Shown here piece after piece: positions 9,350 to 16,749 of a stretch of DNA of 45,789 nt. The notes beneath the pieces are model-generated. The model was not told the origin of the DNA. It worked only from the letters and a program-made list of their open reading frames with translations, and did no database searches. This DNA comes from an uncultured Candidatus Actinomarina sp. (lineage in GTDB: Bacteria; Actinomycetota; Acidimicrobiia; Actinomarinales; Actinomarinaceae): contig CACJUH010000003.1 in the NCBI GenBank assembly GCA_902596545.1, positions 1 to 45,789 on the forward strand, read 5' to 3'. Positions within the stretch are counted from its first letter, which is position 1. Each line of letters starts with the position of its first letter. The position numbers and the translations under genes were made by a program.

Positions 9350-10675
9350 CTAAATAAAGGCTTTAATTGCCTCAATGATTTCGACGTTTTCAGTACTTAA
9401 TGTTAAATATTGTTCATTTTCATCTATTTTTGACTCTGTAAAATTTTTAATTAGTGGAGAAATGACGTTTCCGAACTTTTCAGGGGACGCTGTAGCAACT
9501 GCAACAGTTGGTAGAGAGGAGTCGTTGTCTATGGCCATTTGTACAGATGTTACAGAGTGTGGGTCAAAAATAATATCAAAATCATCATGTAATGATGTAA
9601 TAAGTGTTTTAATCATGTCATCTGAAAATGTAACTGAAGAGAAAATATGTTTTAAAACTCCAAAACTCTTCTCATCTAAATGTGCTTTTGAACTATTTTG
9701 TAGCTGAGAATAAAAATCTTTAGCTTCACTGGAGAGATCAAAAATTAATCTCTCTAAGCTGGAGGGGATTTGAATATCCATGCTCGGAGCAACACTTGGC
9801 TTCGTAACTAAAGGCTCCAACACTCCCCCTTCAATAAAACGTCTAAGTACATCATTGACATTTGTACTACAAAGAATTTCACTTATTGGTAGACCATGTA
9901 ATCTTCCAAACCATGCAGAGTAAGCATTACCAAAATTTCCAGATGGGATAGCAATATTTATTGGTGAAGTAAATTGTTTTGTTAGCCAGACATAATAAGA
10001 GACCTGTCCCATAACTCGTAGCCAGTTAATAGAGTTCAATGAAATAATTCTTCTATCGAATGGATTTTCCGAAAGTAAGTCTTTAGCAATTCTCTGACAG
10101 TCATCATAAGATCCCTCTACTGCAATATTCAATACATTGTCTTGAATGACAGTTGTCATTTGTTTTCTCTGATACTCACTAACTTTATTTGCTGGATGCA
10201 AAACTACAACGTCAATATTTTCTGAATTCTTTACTGCCTGAATTGCTGCACTTCCAGTGTCACCACTAGTTGCAACAATGACTAATCCTCTCTCACCAAT
10301 TTCTTCTAGTCTCTTATCTGCTATTGCACCGAGAGGCTGTAGTGCATAATCTTTAAATGATTTTGTTGGGCCATGGAATAATTCCATTACGTATTTGTCT
10401 TTATTGATCTCTCTGAGCACTGGCTCTGGTGAGTTTTTAAAGCCTGGATAGATTGATAGTTCATCTACATAACTTGCAGAATTTTTATCTAAGGCAATAA
10501 ATATTGTCTTAACGAAATCTTCATAACTTAAATCTTCTTGCGTTAGGTTGCTTAAATTTTCAAGTGTTGTTCCATTTGGTAGGTATAATCCTTTGTCTTC
10601 TGCCACACCTGAAAGGACAATATCATGAAAAGAAAGTGTCGACTTACTTCCACGAGTTGAATGGTATGTAATCAC
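9350..10675 (-). CDS. thrC: Threonine synthase
   Basis: A 441-residue PLP enzyme converting O-phospho-L-homoserine to L-threonine, the last step of threonine synthesis. It starts with the YxSTRG N-terminus (YHSTRGSKSTLSF) typical of the longer ThrC type. The PLP lysine is K108 in HGPTKSFKDYAL. ATSGDTGSAA and IAIPSGNFGNAYSAW are the phosphate- and cofactor-binding loops. The start codon is GTG. It follows hom by only 4 bases, so the two form a hom-thrC operon supplying threonine from aspartate semialdehyde. A 63-base gap separates it from the giant surface gene downstream, which may be read through. Confidence 0.96.
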   Translation of the reverse strand: MITYHSTRGSKSTLSFHDIVLSGVAEDKGLYLPNGTTLENLSNLTQEDLSYEDFVKTIFIALDKNSASYVDELSIYPGFKNSPEPVLREINKDKYVMELFHGPTKSFKDYALQPLGAIADKRLEEIGERGLVIVATSGDTGSAAIQAVKNSENIDVVVLHPANKVSEYQRKQMTTVIQDNVLNIAVEGSYDDCQRIAKDLLSENPFDRRIISLNSINWLRVMGQVSYYVWLTKQFTSPINIAIPSGNFGNAYSAWFGRLHGLPISEILCSTNVNDVLRRFIEGGVLEPLVTKPSVAPSMDIQIPSSLERLIFDLSSEAKDFYSQLQNSSKAHLDEKSFGVLKHIFSSVTFSDDMIKTLITSLHDDFDIIFDPHSVTSVQMAIDNDSSLPTVAVATASPEKFGNVISPLIKNFTESKIDENEQYLTLSTENVEIIEAIKAFI

Positions 10676-10679
10676 GTGT

Positions 10680-11939
10680 TTAGAGATAAACTCTGATTGT
10701 AGATGTTACAGAGCTGACACTATCGAGATTTGCAATACTGTCTATTGAACTTGTTAAATTTTCCTCTGCAGCTTCATGAGTAACAAGAACTAACTCTGCG
10801 TTATCTCCTCTTCCTTCTTGAATAACGCTTTCAATGCTTACATTGTTTTCTCCAAATAAGTTTGCAATAGCTGCAAGAACACCGGGTTCGTCTTTGACTG
10901 AAAGCCTAATAAACCAACTTGAATTAACATCTTTTATAGCTTTGTCTCCTGTCTTTGGAGTTCGTAATGGATACCAGTTGGTTTGATTACTTGCCATTTG
11001 ATGACATGCGCTTAGTACGTCTCCAATAATTGCACTTGCAGTTGGAGCTGCACCTGCACCAGGTCCAGAGAATACTAATTGGTTTATATTGTCACCTTCA
11101 ACAAGCACAGCATTCAATGCACCTCTTATTGCTGCCAGAGGGTGCTTTGTATCAACAAGAACTGGATACACTCTTGCATTAAAACCTTCTTGACCATTAT
11201 CAATTTGAGCTGCTAGTTTGATAGTCTTGTTTAGTCTTTTTGCCCAATCGAAATCTTCTTTTGTAATTTTAGAAATACCTTCTGTGTAAACATCATCAGT
11301 CGATGGAGATACGCCAAAACATAGTAGCGATAAAATCATGGCTTTATATTTTGCATCTATACCTTCAACATCATTTGTAGGATCTGGTTCTGCATAACCT
11401 AATTCTTGAGCATTTTGTAATGCATCACCGTATGTGCTGCCCTCTTCCATTGCAGTTAAGATGTAGTTGCTTGTTCCATTAATAATCCCAGCAACCCTTG
11501 AGAGTTCTTCTCCTCTTAAGCTTTCAATGAGTGGTTTTAGAACAGGTATGCCAGCTGCAACTGCTGCTTCAAAATATAAACAGGTATTATTTTCCTGAGC
11601 AGTCTTAATCAATTCTTCACCACAATCTGCAATGATATCTTTGTTTGCAGTAATTACTGATTTTCCTTTTTGTAAGAGTTCTTTAATGTACTCTTTTCCT
11701 GGTTCTACTCCACCTAAAACTTCAATTACTAAATCAATATTTTCATCATTGGCAATTTCATTAAAATCCTCAGTTATAAGATTTGAATCAAAATCTCTGT
11801 CTTTAGTAGAATCGGAGACTAAAACCTTGGAAAGATTAATATTAATTACCTCATTATCAAGATGTAGCAATCGAGAAATAACTGCAGAGCCAATATTTCC
11901 TGCACCTAAAACTGCTACTGTATATGAATTATTTTTCAT
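10680..11939 (-). CDS. hom: Homoserine dehydrogenase with ACT domain
   Basis: A 419-residue NAD(P)H-dependent enzyme reducing aspartate semialdehyde to homoserine, the branch point to threonine and methionine. The Rossmann motif VLGAGNIGSAV is at the N-terminus, ITANKDIIAD holds the conserved lysine region, and GIINGTSNYILTAMEEG and GYAEPDPTNDVEGIDAKYK are the catalytic-domain signatures. The C-terminal 75 residues (RLSVKDEPGVLAAIANLF) are an ACT domain, which in actinobacterial enzymes usually mediates threonine feedback inhibition. It is the first gene of hom-thrC, with a 54-base gap from the gene upstream. No attenuator or riboswitch is visible in that gap. Confidence 0.96.
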   Translation of the reverse strand: MKNNSYTVAVLGAGNIGSAVISRLLHLDNEVININLSKVLVSDSTKDRDFDSNLITEDFNEIANDENIDLVIEVLGGVEPGKEYIKELLQKGKSVITANKDIIADCGEELIKTAQENNTCLYFEAAVAAGIPVLKPLIESLRGEELSRVAGIINGTSNYILTAMEEGSTYGDALQNAQELGYAEPDPTNDVEGIDAKYKAMILSLLCFGVSPSTDDVYTEGISKITKEDFDWAKRLNKTIKLAAQIDNGQEGFNARVYPVLVDTKHPLAAIRGALNAVLVEGDNINQLVFSGPGAGAAPTASAIIGDVLSACHQMASNQTNWYPLRTPKTGDKAIKDVNSSWFIRLSVKDEPGVLAAIANLFGENNVSIESVIQEGRGDNAELVLVTHEAAEENLTSSIDSIANLDSVSSVTSTIRVYL

Positions 11940-11993
11940 AATTAGTAAGGATAAATGTTATTTTGAGTCAAACAACAATTAATTTTGTAGATT

Positions 11994-12923
11994 TTATGAA
12001 GAAATTGAGAGTGATGATACGGCTTCTTGATATACCCCACAATAATCAATCATGTCAGTCATCCACTTGCGATCTTCTTCTGGAAGGTATTCGAGCTTGT
12101 AGTAATTAGTCCATTTACCGCCATAATAATACACAAAAACATCCGCTAAATTTTCTTCATCTCCATAGCGACTATGTGCTAGTTCTCTAAAAGTTGAACC
12201 ATCTTGCAAAATACATTCTCTCATCACCAAATAGGAATAAGCGTGTGCGGCCTCATGAACAAGAATATCTTTTAATCTCCCAGACTCTATTCCTCTATCA
12301 GATATCCAAATTGTCATAGCCCACTCATTTCCATAATTTCCATCGGCATCATACCCTACTGGATCAAATACTCCATAAACACATCTATTGAATAAAGCTT
12401 CTCCATAAGGATGACAACCATTTAAAACCTGAACCTCAGAAGTTAAAATTTCTCTTAATATATCTGGCAACTGATAAATTGCTAACTGAATTCTTAAATT
12501 TGTTTCTTCGTCACCTTCAAAACCAGGAAATGAATAAAGTAAATTGGTTATGTCATTTTTAATTCCTGTTTGACCAGACTCTCTCCTTTCGTGAAGATTG
12601 ATAAGAATTTCATTCTCATTTGGTATCCCATTCACGCATTTAGTGGTAAGTCCTTCTGAATTTACTAAAGCTGCTGCTTGTGAAGAACTATACGGACCAA
12701 ACCTGTTACATTCGGAATCATAGAGAATAAAAGTTTGATTAGAATCATCTAATTGATTTTCGTAAACATTTATTGTTAATTTGTAACTAGGTTGGGCTAC
12801 TTCAATTTCTGGAGTTTGAATTCTTAAAACTGAAAATAAATTTATATTAAGAAAATAAGTAAGCAACCAGATGACAATATTTATTGATAGAAAAACAAAA
12901 AGAAGTATTTTGAATGTTTTCAT
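11994..12923 (-). CDS. Membrane-anchored putative zinc metalloprotein (HEAAH)
   Basis: A 309-residue protein of unknown family. A single N-terminal hydrophobic helix (about residues 5-25) probably anchors it with the bulk outside. Residues 223-227 read HEAAH in DILVHEAAHAYSYL, an HExxH zinc-binding motif. EENLADVF about 30 residues later could give the third ligand, as in gluzincin-type peptidases. Several cysteines (C72, C96, C170, C181, C237) could form disulphides. The gene starts 11 bases after the IF2_N-like stalk protein, so both are probably cotranscribed. Peptidase activity is inferred from the motif only. Confidence 0.75.
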   Translation of the reverse strand: MKTFKILLFVFLSINIVIWLLTYFLNINLFSVLRIQTPEIEVAQPSYKLTINVYENQLDDSNQTFILYDSECNRFGPYSSSQAAALVNSEGLTTKCVNGIPNENEILINLHERRESGQTGIKNDITNLLYSFPGFEGDEETNLRIQLAIYQLPDILREILTSEVQVLNGCHPYGEALFNRCVYGVFDPVGYDADGNYGNEWAMTIWISDRGIESGRLKDILVHEAAHAYSYLVMRECILQDGSTFRELAHSRYGDEENLADVFVYYYGGKWTNYYKLEYLPEEDRKWMTDMIDYCGVYQEAVSSLSISS

Positions 12924-12934
12924 GTTATGTGTAA

Positions 12935-14053
12935 TTAATAATTATTGATAATTTCTATAGAATCAAGATGATTGCCTCCTCCATCTCCTCCGGCAACAGC
13001 AATATGGTGAAACCTTACTCGAAGTGTTGTTACCCCATCTGGCACCGTATAAGTACCTGAGTAAATCCTCCATTGGTTTTTGCCAGATGAATACTGTCCT
13101 ATTTCAACTTCTGATCCTGGTGCTCCTAGCCTAAAGGAGATTGTATCAACTCCTTGACGTCCCCTGTGTGCAAAACTCCAGTCAATTTCATCGCCCGGAG
13201 AGACAGAAACATCTTGGTATATTGAGGAAGCTGCACTCCAGTTAAGCTCAATATGATAGTTGCCTTCATTTGCATCATTAGATCTTTCGCCTTTTTTCCA
13301 AATTTCAATTCTTGTTTCAGTTGATAAATCTACAAGTTGATTTGTCCAACCAGGTACCTCTGAATTTGCAAAATTACCTGATGTCCCTGGGTCTGGTAAC
13401 TCAAATGAACCATTTGTAATTAAATCAGTTGGAGGAAGCGTTGTAGTTGTAGTAGAAGTTGTAGTTGTAGTTGTAGTTGTAGGTGGAACTGTCGTTGTAG
13501 TTGATGTAGTTGTAGAAGTTGTAGGTGGAACTGTCGTTGTAGTTGATGTAGTTGTAGAAGTTGTAGTTGTAGAAGTTGTAGTTGTAGAAGTTGTAGTTGT
13601 AGTAGTTGTAGGTGTAGAAGTTGTAGGTGGAACTGTCGTTGTAGTTGTAGGAGTATCATCAGTAATGAATATACTTGTTTCAACATTAGTAGAAGGAACT
13701 GTTGATGTAGTTGTAGAAGTTGTGGTTGTATCTGTTACGACAATTTCATTTGACTGATTTGGTGCATTAATTGCTACAAATGTAAATACCACTATACCTG
13801 TACAAACACCATAAAAGTAGCCTCTTTTTTTAAATAGGATTGAAAAAGCTGATAGAAAGCTTAAAACATATCCCCAAAGCAAAATGAAGAATGAGAATCT
13901 TCTTTTTTCTCCAAAATATTTAGTAATTTCCATAACCTCGTCGTGTGTGAGGTTTTGCTCAGCTGATTTTATATTTAGATTTAATTTTTCAATAGCTTTA
14001 AAGACTTCATCTAAAGATTTGTTGAGCCTGTCAGCGAGAATATAAAGTTTCAT
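12935..14053 (-). CDS. Membrane protein with IF2_N-like cytoplasmic domain, long Thr stalk and lectin-like C-terminal domain
   Basis: A 372-residue protein with an unusual layout. Residues 1-50 (MKLYILADRLNKSLDEVFKA, then EVMEI) resemble the IF2_N domain at the N-terminus of translation factor IF-2. A hydrophobic region (about 55-96) follows and probably holds one or two membrane helices. A long Thr/Ser/Pro stalk runs about 106-212 (TTTTSTTTT and VPPTT units). The C-terminal 160 residues start with NGSFELPDPGTSG and have the beta-sandwich look of DUF642 or carbohydrate-binding-like domains, including SIYQDVSVSPGDEIDWSF. It would place a nucleic-acid- or ribosome-type domain inside and a putative glycan-binding head outside. 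It neighbours the HEAAH protein. Function unknown. Confidence 0.75.
   Translation of the reverse strand: MKLYILADRLNKSLDEVFKAIEKLNLNIKSAEQNLTHDEVMEITKYFGEKRRFSFFILLWGYVLSFLSAFSILFKKRGYFYGVCTGIVVFTFVAINAPNQSNEIVVTDTTTTSTTTSTVPSTNVETSIFITDDTPTTTTTVPPTTSTPTTTTTTTSTTTTSTTTTSTTTSTTTTVPPTTSTTTSTTTTVPPTTTTTTTTSTTTTTLPPTDLITNGSFELPDPGTSGNFANSEVPGWTNQLVDLSTETRIEIWKKGERSNDANEGNYHIELNWSAASSIYQDVSVSPGDEIDWSFAHRGRQGVDTISFRLGAPGSEVEIGQYSSGKNQWRIYSGTYTVPDGVTTLRVRFHHIAVAGGDGGGNHLDSIEIINNY
13437..13735. repeat. Low-complexity GTTGTA-type repeat encoding a Thr stalk
   Basis: About 300 bases dominated by gttgta, gaagttgta and ggaactgtcgttgta units encode the Thr/Ser/Pro stalk of the IF2_N-like protein. Because units are multiples of three, slippage would change stalk length in frame. 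It is not a CRISPR: there are no unique spacers and the frame is open throughout. Confidence 0.85.
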
Positions 14054-14065
14054 TAGGAGAAAATT

Positions 14066-14512
14066 TTAGGTTAATTTTTCCTTTACTATTCTACTTACCA
14101 CAGAACCATCTATGCCTTCACCTTTAGACATGACAACACCAATTACTTTACCCATTTGGGATATATCAACTTCGCCCATTTCACTCAGAACTTCATCAAC
14201 AATTTTTTCAATGTCTTCGTCACTAAGTTGTTCAGGCAACCATTCGCTCAAGAAATCAATTTCAAATTGAATTTTTTCAGCCATTTCAAGTCCTCTATCG
14301 CCAAGTGACTGATACTCTTCAACTGCTTTTGTCATCTTTTTCACATAGGAGGAGATAACTCCTAGAACTAGCTCGTCAGTTGCCTCTTCACCTTTTTCAG
14401 CTTTTTTCTTTGCTACCTCTGTCTGAATTTGTCTAATTGCATCAAGCTTAGGCTTATCTTTTGCTTTCATCGCTTCTTTTAAAGCAGCACTTAAATCATC
14501 TGATATTGTCAT
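14066..14512 (-). CDS. YqeY-like protein (GatB/YqeY domain)
   Basis: A 148-residue protein of the YqeY family, related to the tail domain of GatB. It begins MTISDDLSAALKEAMKAKDK and contains LDAIRQIQTEVAKKK, FLSEWLPEQLSDEDIEKIVDE and the closing MGKVIGVVMSKGEGIDGSVV pattern, which fits the family over its full usual length. The biochemical role is not established. A link to tRNA-dependent amidation or tRNA binding is inferred from the GatB relationship. It starts 3 bases after the glycerophosphodiesterase gene and is followed 12 bases later by the stalk protein. Confidence 0.9.
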   Translation of the reverse strand: MTISDDLSAALKEAMKAKDKPKLDAIRQIQTEVAKKKAEKGEEATDELVLGVISSYVKKMTKAVEEYQSLGDRGLEMAEKIQFEIDFLSEWLPEQLSDEDIEKIVDEVLSEMGEVDISQMGKVIGVVMSKGEGIDGSVVSRIVKEKLT

Positions 14513-14515
14513 AAT

Positions 14516-15172
14516 TTACTTTCTGTATATATGCATTGTATCAGGAATATCTGTAATTACTCCAAATACACCTAACTCCATAAAATGTTGAAAATCTTTT
14601 TCATCATTAACTGTCCAGACTACGGTTTTTTCAAGTGGTAAATCAAAATTCCTACTATCCAATAAGGAACTCTCCACCATGAAAAATAAATGTTCGTCAT
14701 GTATTGATAGAGATTTTGCTTCAAATAATGCATCTTCTTGATCAAGAATGATTCCATAATGACAAGTAAATAATTCTTTGAAGTCTTGGATAGCTTTCCA
14801 ATTAAAAGAGGTAATAATATCTTCAGGTGACAAAATTGAGAGCATTTTTTGAAATAATATGTCTATTTGAGTTTTTTCTAAACTATTTGTTTTAATTTCA
14901 AAATTAACTTTTCCTTCTATATGATCTCTTGATGATAAAATCAATTCATCTTTTTCAACATCACCTAACTTACTTAGTATTTCTTCTGTAGAAAGCTCAT
15001 TAATAAATTGTCCATTTATATCCGGGTCATGAAATAAAATAAGATTATTATCAGCTGTGATTCGAACATCAGTTTCAACATAATCACAGTATTCAAATGC
15101 TTTATTAAGGGCTGTTATTGTATTTTCCCTATAAATACGGGGCAAACCCCTATGTCCAAAAATTTTTCTCAA
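14516..15172 (-). CDS. Glycerophosphodiester phosphodiesterase
   Basis: A 218-residue GDPD-family enzyme, expected to cleave glycerophosphodiesters from phospholipid turnover into glycerol 3-phosphate and an alcohol. Diagnostic residues are GHRG near the N-terminus, RENTITAL, then VETDVRITADNNLILFHDPD, which hold the metal ligands and catalytic His. EIKTN and the closing VWTVNDE and GVITDIPD also fit. There is no signal peptide, so it acts in the cytoplasm. The start codon is TTG, supported by a strong GGAGG ribosome-binding site at about 15177-15181. A candidate promoter and a CRP-type palindrome lie just upstream. Confidence 0.93.
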   Translation of the reverse strand: MRKIFGHRGLPRIYRENTITALNKAFEYCDYVETDVRITADNNLILFHDPDINGQFINELSTEEILSKLGDVEKDELILSSRDHIEGKVNFEIKTNSLEKTQIDILFQKMLSILSPEDIITSFNWKAIQDFKELFTCHYGIILDQEDALFEAKSLSIHDEHLFFMVESSLLDSRNFDLPLEKTVVWTVNDEKDFQHFMELGVFGVITDIPDTMHIYRK

Positions 15173-15187
15173 AATGCCTCCATATAA

Positions 15188-15215
15188 ATTAAAGTTGAGT
15201 ACTATTAATTGTCAA
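15188..15215 (-). promoter_or_regulatory. Candidate sigma-A-type promoter for the glycerophosphodiesterase gene
   Basis: On the minus strand TTGACA (15215-15210) is followed after 16 bases by TTTAAT (15193-15188), close to the consensus -35 and -10 boxes. Transcription would start near 15181, immediately ahead of or at the GGAGG site. The CRP-type palindrome at 15218-15235 abuts the -35 box on its upstream side, a position suited to activation. Confidence 0.5.
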
Positions 15216-15217
15216 GC

Positions 15218-15235
15218 TTGTGAAATATTTCACAA
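15218..15235. promoter_or_regulatory. CRP/GlxR-type operator palindrome
   Basis: TTGTGAAATATTTCACAA is a perfect 18-base inverted repeat. Its core TGTGA-N6-TCACA matches the CRP-family consensus, and the central TA fits the GlxR form TGTGANNTANNTCACA. It lies between the start codons of the divergent glycerophosphodiesterase (15172) and whiB (15255) genes. In Mycobacterium tuberculosis the cAMP-responsive CRP protein Rv3676 is known to bind upstream of whiB1, so a cAMP link is plausible here. No crp gene is in the window. Confidence 0.7.
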
Positions 15236-15254
15236 AGTAAGAAAGAATGTGCAA

Positions 15255-15533
15255 ATGTTAAATATAGATTTTGAGCAAGAAGACTGGATGCTAGAGGGCG
15301 GTTGTGTCTACTCCGACACTGAGCTGTTTTTTCCTGTCGGATCTTCAATGAAAGCAATGAAACAAGCTAATGAAGCAAAAGCTATCTGTATGGAGTGCCC
15401 AGTTGTTACTGAATGTCTTGAATACGCCATAAGAACCAATCAAGATTCTGGTATTTGGGGTGGTACAACTGAAGATGAGAGAAAATCAATAAGAAGACAG
15501 TACCGTAAAACTGGTCTTGTTATCAACGGTTAG
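15255..15533 (+). CDS. whiB1: WhiB-family iron-sulphur transcriptional regulator, WhiB1-like
   Basis: A 92-residue Wbl protein. It carries four conserved cysteines as C-x27-C-x2-C-x5-C (GGCVYSD, then ICMECPVVTEC), which bind a 4Fe-4S cluster. ELFFPVG, QDSGIWGG and TEDER are very close to WhiB1, and the basic tail RKSIRRQYRK suits DNA or sigma-factor contact. In the WhiB1 class the protein is essential and senses nitric oxide while bound to the principal sigma factor. The frame is open further upstream to an ATG at 15174. That longer form would translate the CRP palindrome and leave no promoter space, so I prefer the ATG at 15255. The 3' end overlaps the convergent small gene by 11 bases. Confidence 0.92.
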   Translation: MLNIDFEQEDWMLEGGCVYSDTELFFPVGSSMKAMKQANEAKAICMECPVVTECLEYAIRTNQDSGIWGGTTEDERKSIRRQYRKTGLVING

Positions 15534-15762
15534 AAACTAAACCCGCTCCCCTTTTATTATCACCATCATCTGAGAATTCAATAATCTGAATCAATGATGT
15601 ATTGACTGCAATTTCACCTTCATCATCTTTATGTATGTAAAACTCATTTGCAGAAGTTAAATTCTTAATTTCATCTAAGAATTTTTCTTTATCTTTGATA
15701 TCTACTTCTATAGCTGAGGTTGATCCAACCATATAAATTCTTGCTTTCAAAGTTCCTGCCAT
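15523..15762 (-). CDS. Small conserved-looking protein, unknown function
   Basis: A 79-residue protein that I do not recognise. It starts MAGTLKARIYMVGSTSAIEV, reads like a small beta-alpha domain (alternating hydrophobics, then IKDKEKFLDEIKNL), and ends in a polar tail. The start is supported by an AAGGAGT ribosome-binding site 6 bases upstream. It follows prs by 9 bases in the glmU-prs cluster, where other actinobacteria often have rplY and pth, but it does not resemble either. Its end overlaps whiB convergently by 11 bases. Confidence 0.8.
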   Translation of the reverse strand: MAGTLKARIYMVGSTSAIEVDIKDKEKFLDEIKNLTSANEFYIHKDDEGEIAVNTSLIQIIEFSDDGDNKRGAGLVSNR

Positions 15763-15771
15763 TTTTACTCC

Positions 15772-16749
15772 TTATAAAACGTTTTCACCCATAAATAATG
15801 CTGAGACTGAGTCATCAGTAAATATAGATGTTAGTGCATTTGCAATTATTGGAGAAACACTCAAGGACTCAACATTGCCCAATTTTTCAGGATTTCCATT
15901 CTGTAGCAAAGTATCTGTGACGACTATTTTATCTACTGGAGCATCTTGTAATTTTTCTACTGAACCCTCAGAAAATATACCGTGTGTTGCTGCAACATTG
16001 ACAGATAAGGCTCCACGTTCTTTTAAAATTCTTGAAGCAGCAGCGATAGTTCCTCCAGTGTCAATAATGTCATCTAGTAGGATTGCATGTCTGTCTTCAA
16101 CTTCACCAATAATTGTGAAAGACTTTACCTCATTATGTATCTTTGGATCTCTTTTCTTATGTACAAAACCTACATACGCATCAAGATGTTTGGCAAATGT
16201 AGTTGCTCTCTTAACTCCACCTGCATCAGGCGAAATAATAGAAATTGGACCATCAAATTTATCTTTAAAATATTCAACAAAAAGTGGCATAGCAGTTAAA
16301 TGATCAAATGGCTGGTCAACAAACCCTTGTATCTGCTGAGTGTGTAAGTCGATAGATACCATTCTGTTAACTCCTGCAGCAACATACATATCACTTATTA
16401 ATCTTGCAGATATTGGTTCTCTAGGTAGTGCTTTTTTATCTTGTCTTGAGTAAGGATAGAAAGGCAGTACAGCTGTGATTCGTTTTGCTGAAGCACGTTT
16501 TAAAGCATCTATCATGAGGAGTTGTTCCATAATTGTTCTATTGATATCTCCAGAATGGCTTTGCATAACAAAACAGTCTGCACCTCTTACACTCTCACCA
16601 AGTCTCAAATAAATCTCACCGCTAGCAAATTCTTTTCTGTCTACTTCTGATAACTCAGTTCCAAGATTTGAAGCTACTTTTTGCGCAAGTTCAACATTTG
16701 ATGAACCTGAAAAAAGAAGCATTTTTTTCTTGCCAGGTTGTTCAATCAT
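15772..16749 (-). CDS. prs: Ribose-phosphate pyrophosphokinase
   Basis: A 325-residue enzyme making PRPP from ribose 5-phosphate and ATP for nucleotide, histidine and tryptophan synthesis. It shows LLFSGSSNVELAQKVA at the N-terminus, the ATP-binding KRASAKRITAVLPFYPYSRQD, the flexible-loop HKKRDP and the PRPP-binding motif AILLDDIIDTGGTI. The frame is open 18 codons further upstream, but that part is the antisense of nothing recognisable and lies inside glmU. The ATG at 16749 overlaps the glmU stop by 8 bases, as is common in this genome. The order glmU-prs is conserved in many Gram-positive bacteria. Confidence 0.96.
   Translation of the reverse strand: MIEQPGKKKMLLFSGSSNVELAQKVASNLGTELSEVDRKEFASGEIYLRLGESVRGADCFVMQSHSGDINRTIMEQLLMIDALKRASAKRITAVLPFYPYSRQDKKALPREPISARLISDMYVAAGVNRMVSIDLHTQQIQGFVDQPFDHLTAMPLFVEYFKDKFDGPISIISPDAGGVKRATTFAKHLDAYVGFVHKKRDPKIHNEVKSFTIIGEVEDRHAILLDDIIDTGGTIAAASRILKERGALSVNVAATHGIFSEGSVEKLQDAPVDKIVVTDTLLQNGNPEKLGNVESLSVSPIIANALTSIFTDDSVSALFMGENVL

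Noticed and set aside
13420-13686. Antiparallel or shifted frame rich in Leu/Gln over the Thr stalk
   Set aside because: It is only the out-of-frame reading of the GTTGTA repeats.
13437-13735. CRISPR array
   Set aside because: Units are short, contiguous and in frame, with no unique spacers and no cas genes nearby.
15174-15254. 27-residue N-terminal extension of the WhiB protein
   Set aside because: It would translate the CRP-type palindrome, leave no promoter room and has no counterpart in WhiB1.
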